A DNA stretch of 64,000 nucleotides from contig NC_083885.1 of assembly GCF_032452875.1 (NCBI RefSeq), forward strand, positions 64,959,625 through 65,023,624, given 5' to 3'. Of the stretch, positions 10,138-25,100 are shown in pieces (positions within the stretch are counted from its first letter, which is position 1; each line of letters opens with the position of its first letter). The notes beneath the pieces are model-generated. The model did no database searches. It saw nothing but the letters and a program-made list of their open reading frames with translations, and had not been told where the DNA came from. This stretch comes from Bos javanicus (Eukaryota; Chordata; Mammalia; Artiodactyla; Bovidae). Position numbers and translations under genes: made by a program.

Positions 10138-13100
10138 GTGAGTGGACGGCATTTTTAGCATTGCTGGTTCGGAGAGGACTCCTGGGCGAAGAGGAGGCTA
10201 CGTAGCCGTCGGGTTTCTCATTGTCCTTGTCGTTTATTTGCAACAAGAGGCTTGTCATTTATCCTCAATCTTAGCACCTTGCCTGTCTCGGTCAGGTGTG
10301 TCATCAGTGCGTGAAGGATAAATGAGGCTTTTGAGGTAGAAATTGCTAGGCAGTCAGTGTAGAACTCTGAGACCTGGGTCTTGTTTTCAATAAACATCTC
10401 GCAACCTACTCCAATACTCTTGCCTAGAAAATCCCATGGACGGAGAAGCGTTGTAGGCTACAGTCCACGGGGTCGCAAAGAGTCGGACATTACTGAGCGA
10501 CTTCACTTTCACTTTCCATTAGCCTAAAGCTAAATAAACCCTTTGTCCGGAATTCCTGGACTGTGTCCTTAGTCTGATAAATTATCAGCACTCAGATCCA
10601 GGGAAGTAATTAACTTCTGTTCCATATGCCTGAGAGCAAAACAACTGGTGATCATTAATCTTAAACCCATATATCTGGTCCTTTGTAAAATGGCCAGGAG
10701 GCATGAAAAAGCGTGGCGACTTAATCCGAGGAGCAAGAGAAGCCATCAGATCAGATCAGATCAGTCGCTCAGTCGTGTCCGACTCTTTGCGACCCCATGA
10801 ATCTCAGCACGCCAGGCCTCCCTGTCCATCACCAACTCCCGGAGTTCACTGAGACTCATGTCCATCGAGTCAGTGATGCCATCCAGCCATCTCATCCTCT
10901 GTCGTCCCCTTCTCCTCTTGCCCCTAATCCCTCCCAGCATCAGAGTCTTCCAATGAGTCAACTCTTCCCATCAGGTGGCCAAAGTGTTGGAGTTTCAGCT
11001 TTAGGATCATTCCTTCCAAAGAAGTCCCAGGGCTGATCTCCTTCAGAATGGACTGGTTGGATCTCCTTGCAGTCCAAGGGACTCTCAAGAGTCTTCTCCA
11101 ACACCACAGTTCAAAAGCATCAATTCTTCGGCACTCAGCCTTCTTCACAGTCCAACTCTCACATCCATACATGACCACTGGAAAAACTATAGCCTTGACT
11201 AGATGGACCTTTGTTGGCAAAGTAATGTCTATGCTTTTAAATATGCGATCTAGGTTGGTCATAACTTTCCTTCCCAGGAGTAAGCGTCTTTTAATTTCAT
11301 GGCTGCAGTCACCACCTGCAGTGATTTTGGAGCCCCCCAAAATAAAGTCTGACACTGTTTCCACTGTTTCCCCATCTATTTCCCATGAAGTGATGGGACC
11401 AGATGCCATGATCTTTGTTTTCTGAATGTTGAGCTTTAAGCCAACTTTTTCACTTTCCTCTTTCACTTTCTCAAGAGGGTTTTTAGTTCCTCTTCACTTT
11501 CTGCCATAAGGGTGGTGTCATCTGCATATCTGAGGTTATTGATATTTCTCCCGGCAATCTTGATTCCAGCTTGTGCTTCTTCCAGCCCAGCATTTCTCAT
11601 GATGTAGTCTGCATATAAGTTAAAAAGCAGGGTGACAATATACAGCCTTGACGTACTCCTTTTCCTATTTGGAACCAGTCTGTTGTTCCATGTCCAGTTC
11701 TAACGGTTGTTTCCTGACCTGCATACACGTTTCTCAAGAGGCAAGTCAGGTGGTCTGGTATGGGACCACCGTATATACAAAATTAAATTTGTTTTAATTT
11801 TAGATACTTTACTAAATTTTGAGGTACTTTAAACTTCAGTGAATATGTATTTTATATGTGGCTGACCATCATCAGTTCAGTTCAGTTGCTCAGTCGTGTC
11901 CGACTCTTTGCGACCCGACCCCATGAACCGCAGCATGCCAGGCCTCCCTGTCCATCACCAACTCCCGGAGTTTACCTAAACTCATGTCCATTGAGTTGGT
12001 GATGCCATCTAACCATCTCATCTTTTGTTGTCCCATTCTCCTCCTGCCTTCAATCTTTCCCAATATCAGGGTCTTTTCAAATGAGTCAGCTCTTCACATC
12101 AGGCAGCCAAAATACTGGAGTTTCAGCTTCATTATCAGTCCTTCCAATGAACACCCAGGACTGATCTCCTTTAGGATGGACTGGTTAGATGTCCTTGCAG
12201 TCCAAGGGACTCTCAAGAGTCTTCTCCAACACCACAGTTCAAAAACGTCCATTCTTCAGCACTCAGCTTTCTTTATAGTCCAACTCTCACATCTGTACAC
12301 GAATACTGGAAAAACCATAGCTCTGGTTAGGCGGACCTTTGTTGGCAAAGTAATGTCTCTGTTTTTTAATATGCTGTCTAGGTTGGTCATAGCTTTTCTT
12401 CCAAGGAGCAAGCATCTTTTAATTTTATGGCTGCAGTCAGCATCTGCAGTTATTTTGGAGCCCCCCAAAATAAAGTCTGTCACAGTTTCCATTGTTTCCC
12501 CATCTATTTGCCATGAAGTGTTCGGACCAGATGCTGTCCGTGATCTTAGTTTTTTTAATGTTGAGTTTTAAGCCAGCTTTTTACTCTCCTCTTTCACTTT
12601 CATGAAGAGGCTCTTTTATTTCCTCTTCGTTTCTGCCATAAGAGTGATGTCATCTGTGTATCTGAGGTTATTGATATTTCTCCCAGCAGTCTTGACTCTA
12701 GGTTGTGCTTCACCCAGCCCAGCATTTCACACGATGTACTCTGCATATAAGTATTTAACTGCATATTTAAGTATTTAACTGTATAATTAACAATATACAG
12801 CCTCGACGTACTCCTTTCCCAATTTGGAACCAGTCTGTTGTTCCATGTCCAGTTCGAACTATTGCTTTTTGACCTGCGTACAGATTTATCAGGAGGCCAA
12901 TAAGTTGGTCTGGTAGTCCCTTCTTTTTAATAATTTTCCACAGTTTATTGTGATCCACATAGTCAAAGGCTTTGGCATAGTCAATAAAGCAGAAGTAGAT
13001 GTTTTTATAGAACTCTCTTGCTTTTTCTATGATCCAATGGCTGTTGACAATTTGATCTCAGGTTCCTCTGCATTTTCTAAATCCAGTTTGAACATCTGGA

Positions 13101-16100
13101 ATTTCTCGGTTCATGTACTGTTGAAACCTGGCTTGGAGAACTTTGAGCATTACTTTGCTAACGTGTGAGATGAGTGCAATTGTGCAGTAGTTTGAACATT
13201 CTTTGGCATTGCCTTTCTTTGGGTTTGGGATGAAAACTGACCTTTTCCAGTCCTGTGGCCACTGCTGAGTTTTCCAAATTTGCTGACATATTGAGTGCGG
13301 CGCTTTCACAGCATTCAAAGCACAGAATGACACATCATTCTATCACCTCCACTAACTTTGTTCGTAGTGATGCTTCCTAAGGCGCATTTGACTTGACTTT
13401 CCAGGATGTCTGGCTCTAGGTGAGTGATCACACCATCATGGTTATCTGGGTCATTAAGATCTTTTTTGTATAGTTCGACTGTGTATTCTTGCTACCTTTT
13501 CTTAATATTCTCTGCTTCTATTAGGTCCATACAGTTTATGTCCTTTATTGAGCCCATCTTTGCATGAAATGTTCCCTTGGTATCTCTAATTTTCTTGAAG
13601 AGATCTCTAGTCTTTCCCATTCTATTGGTTTCCTCTCTTTCTTTGCATTGGTCACTGAGGAAGGCTTTCTTCTCTCTCCTTGCTATTCTTTGAAACTCTG
13701 TATTTAGATGGATATATCTTTCCTTTTCTCCTTTGCCTTTCACTTCTCTTTTCTCAGCTATTTGTAAGGCCTCCTCAGATAACCATTTTGCTTTTTCGCA
13801 TTTTTTTCTTTCTTGGGGATGGTCTTGATCACTGCCACCTGTACAATGTCACGAACCTCCATCCATAGTTCTTCAGACACTCTGTCTATGAGATCTAATT
13901 TCTTGGGTCTGTTTGTCACTTCCACTGTATAATCGTAAAGGATTTGATTTAGGTCATACCTGAATGGTCTAGTGGTTTTCCCTACTTTCTTCAATTTCAG
14001 TCTGAATTTGGCAATAAGGAGTTCATGGTCTTAGCCACAGTCAGCTCCAGGTCTTGTTTTTGCTGACTGTATAGAGCTTCTCCGTCTTTGGCTGCAAAGA
14101 ATATAGTCAAAGTGATTTTGGTATTGACCATCTGGTGATGTCCATGTGTAGAGTCTTCTCTTGTGTTGTTGGAAAAGGGTGTTTACCATGACCAGTGCGT
14201 TCTCTTGGCAAAACTCTGTTAGCCTTTGGCCTGCTTCATTCTGTACTCCCAGGCCAAACTTGCCTGTTACTCCACGTATCTCTTGACTTCCTACTTTTGC
14301 ATTCCAGTCCCCTTGATGAAAAGGACATCTATTTTGGTGTTAGTTCTAGAAGGTCTTGTAGGTCTTCATAGAACCGTTCAACTTCAGCTTCTTCAGCATT
14401 AGTGGTTGGGGCATAGACTTGCATTACTGTGATATTGAATAGTTTACCTTGGAAACAAACAGAGATCATTCTCTCATTTTTGAGATGCACCCAAGTGCTG
14501 AATTTCAGACTCTTGTTGACTATGAAGACTACTCCATTTCTTCTAAAGGGATTCTTTTCCCAGAGTAGTAGATATAATAGTCATCTGAATTAAATTCACT
14601 CACATCAGTCCATTTCAGTTCACTGATTCCTAAAATGTAGATGTTCATTCTTGCTGTCTCCTCATTGACCACTTTCAATTTGCCTTGATTCATGGGCCTA
14701 ACGTTCCAGGTTCCTATGCAATATTGTTCTTTACAACCTCGCACTTTACTTCCATCACCACTCATCCACAGCTGGGCCTTGTTTTTGCTTTCGCTCAGCC
14801 TCTTCATTCTTTCTGGCGTTTTTTCTCCACTCTTATCCAATAGCATATTGGGCACCTACCACCTTAAGGCCTTCATCTTTCAGTGTCATATCTTTTTGCC
14901 TTTTCATACTGTTTATGGGGTTCCCAAGGCAAGAATACTGAAGTGGTTTGCCATTCCCTTCTCCAGTGGGCCACGTTTTGTCAGAACTCTCCGCCATGAC
15001 CCATCCATCTTGGGTGGCCCTACCCAGCATGGCTCATAGCTTCAATGAGTTAAACAAGGCTGTGATCTGTGTGATCAGCTTGATAGTTTTCCGTGATTCC
15101 GTGTGGTGGCTTTTCTTGTTTTGGAGCACAGGCTCGGTGGTTGTGGTGCACGGGCTTAGTGGCTCCAAGGCATGAAGGGAAGGGATCTTCCGAGGCCAGG
15201 GATTAAACCCTTGTCCCTTGCATTGCAAGGTGGATTCTTAACCCCTGGACCCTCAGGGAGGCCCTATTGCAGCTCCTAAGTAGCAGAAACTAACAAACGG
15301 TAGGTCACACCACAGCCTGTACGTTCACTCTCTCCTCTGGAACCGTGCATGGAGTGCCTGGAGATGATACCCATAAAGTGAGCTTTGCAAGCCAGGCAGG
15401 CTTCTTTCTGGTAGACAGTTCTGGCCTGAGCCAGGAACAGAGCATTCCGGGAGGTGGAAGTGTGTGGACCAAGGAAGAGCATACTGGCTGTTCCGGAAGC
15501 CCTCAGAGGGTCTACACAATCGCCAGGATCCTCCCCACTCCCCCATCTGCTGAGACATGTGAGAAAGATACGATCTTTTCTATCAAAGGAGAAGCTATAA
15601 GAAATAAAAAGCGGTTCATTCTTAGGACACTTGAACAGAAAGGTGTATACCCGGCTTATAAATAAGATTCCTAAAATGGCAGCTAGTTGCCAACCCTTTG
15701 TTCTTTTCACTCCCTGATTCTCCTTCCTCACCAGGACGTTTTGGCGGGCTAATTTCACGGGCTTTATCCTGGACATGAGGAAAGAACTAAAAGGGTGGGG
15801 AAAATAGTTACTATAAATCATACAATCAAAAACTTCGATGGCCTCCAGGAAGATTGTAACTGTGTCACTCTCAGCCTGTGAGCGGCTGGAGGAGGGAACC
15901 TGCATTTTAGGAATGAAAACAGCAGATTTCCCACTCCATGTGCTTACTCCCAGACTTTTGTAGCACACCCTTCTGCAGAAGTAAAGACCGCCTTACGGAG
16001 CCATCTTTGATTGTCTGTCTTACTCCCGCAATACTGTTTGAGAGCATTTCCAGCAGGCGTGTCCTGGGAGGGCCAGACAGTGTGCTCATTTGCTGGAGGC

Positions 16101-19100
16101 TCCATCCTGCTCAGCCAGGACAGACAGACAGCCCATCCGAGGCCTGACTACAGCCTGCACCGTCCTCAGCAGTTCCTGGTCCCTGGTCCTGAGGCATTTC
16201 CTCCGGGACACGTACTGTCAGGTCTCAGGTAGAGATGAGCAGGGATGGCTCCTGTGGATTCTCCCTGGGAGTCTCCAGGATTCAGACAGCAACGGGAGCC
16301 CGTCCAGGCCCGTCCACTTCATGGAGGTATCACCGCCTTGGGTCACGCTCCTGTGAGGTGGGCGATGATGAGTCTGCTCTTCTGCCCACGTCTGCAGAAC
16401 TACTTTCAGTGGTGGCTGAAGTGAATATAACTTCGAGGTTTACTTAAAACATCTCACGTCTTCGTTAACTGGGGTTTTACTCTGCCAGTGGGTCAAGGGA
16501 ACCTGGGTTTAAATCCCGCCTCTGCTCTCAGCTCATGTAAACTCTGGGTGAGCTGGTTGAGCTCCCTGGGCCTCAGATCCCATTACTAACATGAATTTGA
16601 AGGCAGCACTGACCCCGGGGGTCAGTAGCCAGTCATGTGGCCAGTCACCCAGTGTTTCTGCTATAAATATTTTTTCTTTCGTTCTCATAAATGTTATCAT
16701 TCAATGAGAGTCTTTGTATTGACTCAGAAATTATTCAAGGTTCAGAGAAAGTAAGCGCGGCCCCCAAGTTCGTTCCACAGGCAAGCGTTGATTTAGGACT
16801 TTGGATTCAGACCTCAGAAACGGGGCTTCAGAGCTGGGGACTTTCAGTCACTTCAACAAAACATGCAAAGTGCTCACCATGAGGCAGGCACGCAGTGGGG
16901 ACCGTTGGGGCCTGTGTGCTGTCACTGTGATCATTATTGGTGTTGGGATTTCATGTACATTTTCACCCTTTTTCTTTCTCATTTTTCTGACATCGTTGTG
17001 CCCTTAACCCTGTGTGCCCCACAGCCCCTGCAAACGGTGCTGACCTTGTGTCGCTCTCCATCGGCTCCCACATGGGAGGCTTCTGTCTCCTCCGTGGCTG
17101 CAGTCACCCCAGGTGGTGGCCGCCGCCTTGTGTCCCGCGCCGAGAGCAGCCCGTAGGAGGTGTCCGGTCTCTGTGCCTTCGCCATGGAGAGGAATGGGCT
17201 CTGATCCCACCACGAGCCCCGAGACCAACCCGCTGCCTCTTGACTTTCCAGGTGCCTGTTACTTACGAGGACGTGGCTGTGACTTTCACCCAGGAGGAGT
17301 GGGGGCATCTGGGCCCCATGCAGAGGACACTGTACTGGGAGGTGATGCTGGAGACCTGCAGGCTCCTGGTGTCTCTGGGTAAGGCCCCCCACTCTGCTTC
17401 TCTTCTCCCTCTGGCTCCAGGTCCAGCGGTCTGAGAAAGCCTCTGCAGCCCAGCCAGCCTCCTCCCCCAGAGCTTCAGTTGTTTTCTGTTCTCAGCCCTT
17501 CCTGCCTAGACCTCGTAGGTCTCACTGAGGGAGGGTTGGACCAGAAGCCTAATTTGCCTTTGGTCACAGCCCAAGGAGAAGGGTGTGTTGGGACAGAATG
17601 GGGGCATCTCACAGAACCCGGAGGTCGGAATTCCCGCTGGGCTGCCTAAGGGGCCGATGCAGTGACTTAGAGAAGTGTGTTCTGCCCTGGCTTCTGGGGC
17701 TCCCGTTCTGCCTCTCTGTGGGTTCGCCGTGTCGCTTTCTTTTTGCAGTGCTTCCTTTTTCTTTTGCTGCTGCAGCTACTTTACAGAAGGAAGTAAGTCT
17801 CCAAGTGCTTGCTCTCTGACGCCTGCAGCCCCTACCTCTGTTTCCTTCCGCATGTCTGTCTTGTGCCTGTGTTCATGCTCTCCTCGTGTCCTTCTCCCAC
17901 ACGCTGTCCTCAGAAGGTAAGGAAAGTAGGGCTGTTGGCATGAGTCCCTCAGAAAGCTTGATCCACTCAGAAGGCACATCTTGATCGTGAACAGCTCTCC
18001 TTGCATTTTTTGGTGGCGTGAGTCCTTTCTTTTGTGAAATCTTGACAAGAGTAAGTGATACTTGATGTTTGTACACGTGTCTCTATTTGATCCAATCACG
18101 GTGTGGGATTCCCACCCCAAGTTTTTAGTTTTAGTAGTTTGTGAAGTACTGAATTCGGTGTCCCCGGGTCCCCCCCCCCAGCCCCATTTCCTGCGCGCTG
18201 ACTCCCCTGCTCGTGTCACCCTCTCCCCACCACAGCCACTCGTCTGAGGCTGCTGGCCTCACACCCACCGTTTGCCGTTTCCCGCTTACTGGAGCACTTG
18301 GGAGACCAGGTCTGGTGCGAGGCCCCTGGCGGCGAATCCCTGCTCTGCTGCCCTATCCGTGAGCGGTGTGTCCCTGGGCAAGTGACTGAACCCTGCTGTG
18401 GGTCCATTATCGCATGGGCAGTATCTCCTGAAGTAACACAGCGTCTTCCTCCCGTGGCCGGCAGTCCTGAGGGCGAGCGAGTGCGGGTTAGCCGCTGTGG
18501 CCCCCCGCTGCCGTCACTGCCGTTAATGCCGTCATCACCCTCCTTGTCAGGGTCATACGCTTGGACTCAGCATTTTCTGAAACAGTGCTGGGTAGCTCTG
18601 TACTTAAATAGGCCGGGTGCCAGAGGTGAGTAGACCTCCATTCATGTCATGGCTGCAGCGGGTCATTTCATCTGCCTGAGCCCCGTTTCTTTATCTGTAA
18701 AATGGTGCTTATTGCAGTATGTACTTAACGTGGGTGCTGTAAGGAAATCCTGCAATAGAATTTTTCATGCAAGGTCCACAAGGACGGTCAAAATCGTACT
18801 TTGCTTAGGACCTAAAAGGACACAGATCTGTGCAGACATTTACCTTGTTCTTGAATGAACAGACTCAATATTTTAGATACGTATGTCATTTCTTTTCTAA
18901 ATTAGTTCGTAAACTTAATTCTTTTTTTTAATGCATTTAAATTAAATTGCTTGGCATAGTCCATGGAATATGGTTATACCTGTAAATAATGTTTTTTTAA
19001 GACTTTTTTTAAAGTCAGTTTTAGGGTCACAAAATTGAGAGGAAGTACAGAGATTTCCCACAGTCAGCTCCCTGCACTGGTGCATGGGTGGTTGTTTAGG

Positions 19101-22100
19101 CACTCAGTCATGTCCGACTCTTTGTGACCCCATGGACTGTAGCCCACCAGGCTCCTCTGTCCATGGGATTCTCCAGGCAGGAATATTGGAGTGGGCTGCC
19201 ATTTCCTCCTCCAAGGGATCATAGCCTCTTTCCTTATCTGTGTTCTCCCTACATGGTACATTTGTTACAGCTGATGTATCTACATTAACACATAATGACA
19301 TGAAGCCCATAGTGTGCATTAGGGTTTACTCTTGGTAGTCAGTGAGTTTGGATGGATGACATGTATCGTACAGATTATTTTTGTGGCCCTAAAAGTCCTC
19401 TCTGTTCACCCCCAACCCTCACCAGCCACTGATCTTTTTTGACTGTCTTCATTTGTATTTTCCAGAATGTCACATAGCTGTAATCTTATAGTACTTAGGC
19501 TTTTCAGATTGGCTTCTTTCACTCAGTGACGGGCACCTGTTTCTTCACGTCCTTTCATGGCTTTTTGCTGCTGAATGATATTGTCTGGATGTGCCATAGT
19601 TCATCCACTTACCCACTGAAGAAATCTAAAGTGAAAGTGAAAGTCGCTCAGTCGTGTCCGACTCTTTGGGACCCCATGGACTGTCCACGGAACTCTCCAG
19701 GCCAGAATCCTGGAGTGGGTAGCCTTTCCCTTCTTCAGGGTATCTTCCCAACCCAGGGATCGAACCCAGGTCTCCCGCACTGCAGGCAGATTCTTTACCA
19801 GCTGAGCCGCAGGGAAGCACATCTAGGTTGCTTCCAAATTTTGGCAGTTATGAGAAAAGCTGCTGTAAATGTCCGTGTGCAGGCGTGCAGGTTTTTAGGC
19901 AGACGTAGGTTTTCAGGACCTTTGGGTAAAGAGTGAGGACTGTGATTGATGGACACTGTGGTGAAGGTATGTTTAGTTTTTTGAGAACCCACCAGACTTC
20001 AGAATGGTGGCATCATTTACATTCCCACCAGCGTGGAATGAGGGTTCCTGGAGCTCAGCATCCTCCACAGCCTTTGGTGTTGTCAGTGTTCCTGTTTTAC
20101 CCCTTCTCGTAGGTGTGCGCTGGTGTCTAGTTTTAATTTGCATTTCCCTGATGACAGTCTAAGGAAATCAGTCCTGAATATTCATTGGAAGGACTGATGC
20201 TGAAGCTGAAGCTCCAATACTTTGGTCACAGGATGTGAAGAACTAACTCATTGGAAAAGACCCTGATGCTGGGAAAGATTGAAGGTGGGAGGAGAAGGGG
20301 ACGACAGAGGATGACATGGTTGGATGGCATCACCGACTCGATGCACACGAGTTTGAGCAAACTCTGAGAGTTGGTGATGGACAGGGAGGCCTGGCGTGCT
20401 GCAGTCCGTGGGGTCGCAAAGAGTCGGACAGAACTGAGCGCCTTGACGTACGACAGTCTGTGGAGCATCTTTTCATATGCTTATTTGCCATCTGTATGTT
20501 GTCTTTGGTGAGGTGTCTGTTAAGGTCTCTGCTCTTGCCTTTGGGGAGGTGTCTGATAAGGTATTTGGCTCATTTTAAAATGGGGTTGTTTTCTTACTGT
20601 CTCATTTTAAGAAATATTTGTATTTTTGGACAACTGTCTTTTATCAGGTATGTCTTTTGCAAATATTTTCTGCTATCTGTGTGTGGCTTGTCCTCTCATA
20701 TCTTTTGGCAGAGCAGAAGTTTATAATTTTTATGAAGTGCAGCTTATCAATCATTTCCTTCATGGGTTATGCCTTTGGTGTTATATCTAGGAAGCTATCA
20801 TGTACCTATAGTCACCTAGGTTTTCTCCTATAATATCTTATAGGAGTTTTATGGGTTTGTGTTACATTTAGATCTGTGATCCACTTTGAGTTAATTTTTG
20901 TGAAGGGGATAAGGTCTCTGAGATAAGCCACAGTTCAGTGAAATCTTCTCAGGAAGTGACATTTGAGCTGAGACCCAAAGAATGAATAGTAAGCTAGTCG
21001 GAGCAAACTGGGAAAAAACAGCCTTCCAGCTGCCAGGACAGCACATGCAAAGGCCCTGAGGTCACAGGGGGCATGACTCCTGACAGCCAAAGGGCAGACT
21101 CCTTAATTTGCATTGCCCTGTCCCTGAGCACATAAGCAGATGGGGTGAACATCTGCCTAGTGATGACTGGTGAGTCCTGGGCTCTGCTTTAGGATCTGCA
21201 GGTGCACTTTCTGTGTGGGTCCCGGTCCCTCCGCCAGCGACTTCTCTGCATCCCTGACCCCCTCATTGTTGATGTGTGTTTGGCTGCGCATGACAGACCA
21301 GCTTCAAGCAGTCTGTGCCCAAAGGAAATGCATCATGTTGTCTAAGAAGCTCAGAGGGGACGCTGGCTCCCAGGTGGGGGAGCCAACCCAGGCGTCCATT
21401 TCTCCACATCCTTGGTCCCAGTGCGCAGGCCAGTCGCCTACAGACCTCGCGAGATGCTTCCCGAGGGCAGGAGCAGCTGACATGGTCACCTGTGGGCCTT
21501 AGCTGCCGTCTGTGGGACGATGGAGACCAGACTCCACAGCTGCCAGGTTGGCCGCCAGCACCTGGGGAGCGTTTAAGTCCACTGGTACTTGGACCTCTCC
21601 CCACAGACTTTGTCTGACCTGTTCTGTGCTGGTAACGGGACACCCTGGGTGTTCCTGGTGTTCAGGGAGGCAGAGGAGGACCCTGACTCCACTGAATTAG
21701 GTAAAGTCTTCAGGAAATAGTCTGAGCAGTGCAGGGTTCTGGGGATCGGGGAGGGGTCCTGTCTGGGCAGCTGGCAGTCACATCTGCCGTCTTTGGGGAC
21801 TGAGGGTGGTGTTCTCACATGTTTCCCAGGCGCAGGGTTCTGTTTGCCTGGAGGGGAGCAGCCACATGTTGGGGTCTCTTCCAAACCCTGCAGTCCTGGT
21901 CTCGGTTGAGAGGCTTCTTTCTTCTTCCCACATATTCCCCACATTGTCTTTTTTTCTCTGTGAACAGGATGTCCTTTGCCTGAGCCAGAGCTGATCTCCC
22001 CAGTGGAGCCCGGCCCTGAGTCACAGACATCAAGGAGCGGGCCCACCCCCAGCTCCTGCTCGGGTGAGTACCCACAGCTGGCTAGGGGGGTCACAGCCCG

Positions 22101-25100
22101 TCCGCTCTGTGAGAATGTTCTTGTCATGGCCACTCTGGGCGCGCAAGGTCCCTGCCGCCTTTGAACCCGTGCTTGCCCTGCCCTGCGACGCTGCCGGGAG
22201 GTGTGGGGTGTGTCAGGTCAGTTCAGGCTCTCGGCTCCATGAGCGTGGGCTTACAGACTAGGTGTAACGCAGCACACAGCCTTGCGGCCCAAGGGTGCTC
22301 CGTGGTCTTTGTATGTGAGTTTGGCCCAGGTAAACCCAGCTGCTCAAACCAATCTCCACGGCACAGTGTACGGAAAAGGGCTCTTCTTGAGCCAAGGACC
22401 GCGTGGGTCCGTGGGATCTGTGAGCAGGCAGTTCTTCAGGGAGGCTGCCTTCCGTCATTCGTGTGGGCCCTCCAGGGTTCCTGGCATCCTGCAGCTGGCG
22501 CAGGGGTGACAGAGAAGAAGGGAAGGTGTCACAGCCATTGCCAACACGGTGTTTTCCCCCACATTCCACTGACTCGAAACTTGACCTTGTCATCTGGTAC
22601 CCGGGGCTGGGAAGAGAGGCTGCATGTGCCCACGGAGACGAAAGACACGGTTTGGTGAGCGTGGTTTGTTACACTCTGTCCGGTTCAGGAAAACTGCAGT
22701 TGTGGTTTCTGCCTCATTGGGTGGTTAGAGGATGTACTGGATTGTGTGTGAAATTGCTCCTCACTGGGCCTGACCGTAGAGTGGCTCAGCAGACGTGAGC
22801 TGTTGGTGTCATGGGACTACTGCTCTTGAGTCAGGGCAGTGTCTCACGTTTCCTCCTGGACAGCAGGAGCCATTCTCACCTTCTCCACCACCGACACTCC
22901 CCGCATTGAGCGGACAGAGGCAACCCCTTGCTCTCGTCTTCTGTCCTCTTTGCCTAAACCTCAAGGCTCCTCACACTGAACACGCCCGAGAGAGAGCTCG
23001 GACCTTGCCCACTCCTCCTGCCTTGCGTGCAGGTCAGGAGGCAGGCGCACCTCACACGGCTCCTCGGCACCCCTGTCTCCACCAGCGCCTCCATCCAGGG
23101 GCACCAAGCCCTGGCCATTGGGCACGCACGCCTCTAGTCCGTCACCTCCACCAGCTGTATGAGACCCGGCCCCACCCTCAGTCCAGGCTTTCGGCTTCTG
23201 CCTGGGTGGTGCCAGCACGCTCCTGGCTGCTCTCCCTGCCTCTGCTGTGCCCCTTTGTCTGTCTGTTCTGTCTCCCACACTGACCCCCACAGCCTCTCCC
23301 CAGGCCCCGAGGCCTCAGCCCGTTTTCATGTCAAAAATAGAGCCTGGCCCTTGTGCTGCTCCATCCTTAACGCTCCCCTTCACGGAGTGTCCTGTGTGTG
23401 GCTTCCGTCCTCGCCTCCCGCTGGCTGCTGTTTCCACACGGTGATGTCTGTGTTCCAGTACTGCTCTCTCACCCTCTCCCTGCCCCGTTTCCACATGTCT
23501 GTTCTCTGTGCCTGAGTCTCCATTGCTGCCCTGCATACAGGATCATCTTTTTGTTCTTAAATGACTCTCCAAGGTTAACCCACACGTTCATGGTCTCCCA
23601 CCTTCAGTTTGCATGCTTCCCGGGTTAGGCCGGTGCACACACTGGACTAATCCATAATGAAAAGTTGCATCTGATTGACTGACGTTTTTGCCGTGTCTGG
23701 CCCTCTGCTGCGCACGGCATAGGAGGTGTGTTGCTTCGTCTTCACAGCGGTCCTACAAGTTCTCGCTTTAGCTTTAATTTTCAAAAGAGGGAAATGAAGG
23801 CCTATGACATTTGAGTACCTTGCCAGATGCCATAAAGCTAACGTTGAGTTCTTTTGGAATTCGGGCCTAGGTTTTTGTGGTCAGAGACCATAATACTCAC
23901 ATGACCTCTAACTTCTGTTTGGTGGAGCCCAGGTGCAGGTTTCACTTCATCGTTCTATGGGCTCATTGTCGTCACTGATTCATGAATGACCTTGACTGAT
24001 TGATGTAGGAATGAAATTATTTCTCTGCTCATTCATTTCTTTTTGAACATAATGCACTTAACATCCCTGGACTCCAGTACGAGAACCTTGCTCATGCCCT
24101 CCTGTCTCAGCGTGGGCTGCTGTGAAAAGAAAGCCACAGCCCAGGCAGCTCAAGCAGCAGACTTGTGTCTGTCAGTTCAGGAGTCTGGGAAGACTGGATC
24201 AAGGTGCTGGCAGATCCCGGCTGAGGAGGGCCCGCTCCTCTGTGTGCAGATGACAGCTTTCTCATCCTGTCCTCATGAGCAAGCTGTCTCCTCTTTCTTC
24301 TCGTAAGGACACTAATCCCATCTCAGGAACCCTCCTCTCTCCAACCTTGTGTTCTCATGCAGGGCAGCTCCCTGGTTCTGGAAGACTGTGTGTGTGTTCG
24401 TTCTCTTTCCTAAGGCTGAAAGAACCTCCTAATTTTCTCTACCACATCCGTAGGTCTGCCCTTACCAGGAAGCCTCCGCAGCCCATTCCTGTCTCCCATC
24501 TGGGAGCTCTGGGTACCCTTTGCTGGCTCCCCTGTGCAGAGCACCATGAGGTGTGGTTTGGAGCACACTCACCACACGCAGTGTCATCAGCCCTCTGTCT
24601 GCCCTCCTAGTCTCCAGACATTCTGTCCCCTGTCCATACTCTCCCCCTGGGCTTTCCCTTTAAAATTTTCAAGAATTCAAACAGGAGAAAGAAAGAAATT
24701 GCAAACCTGAGTTTCAGAGACCTGAAAAGACAGCAGGCTGAAAAGACGGCCACTGTCTTCATCCTACTCTCACTGCCACGGTGATTTAGTTTCTTCTACA
24801 CTGCCATCACTTACGAGCCTTTTTGTGTATTGTCTTCCCTCCAGGTGACAACAGAAAACCTGAGACCCCACAGCCTGCCCCTTCCCACCCAGCCCCATCT
24901 GAGGAAGTCTCGCCCCAGAAACGACCAACTCAGCAGGCCTCAGGGCACTCCCAGCTGGGGCAAACCAAGGATGTGGATAGGCCATTGGAGATGCGGGAAG
25001 GTCCCCTAAGACCAGGGACAGGCCCCCAGGGGAAGGAACTCCCTGGGAAAGTAAACCCTGATCATCATGGTTTAGGGACAGATGACTGTCTGCCCTCGAG

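Larger units (their letters stand above)
18990..20940 (-). mobile_element. L1 LINE 3' part, antisense, split by younger elements
   Basis: The + strand follows the familiar complement of the L1 3' UTR and ORF2 end ('cacaaaattgaga', 'ttggcttctttcactcag', 'ttgcatttccctgatgac', 'gagcatcttttcatatgct', 'gagcagaagtttata'). Two Bov-tA SINEs and one BovB tail are inserted in it. Confidence 0.75.
17379..21967 (+). other. Intron 2 of ZNF543-like gene
   Basis: Non-coding. Holds MIR remnants (18290-18430, 18640-18790), an antisense L1 (18990-20940), two Bov-tA copies and a BovB tail. Confidence 0.6.

Noticed and set aside
10924..11466. Reverse-transcriptase-like minus-strand frames at 10924-11466, 12256-12492 and 13058-13333
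   Set aside because: Fragments of dead BovB LINEs, not host genes.
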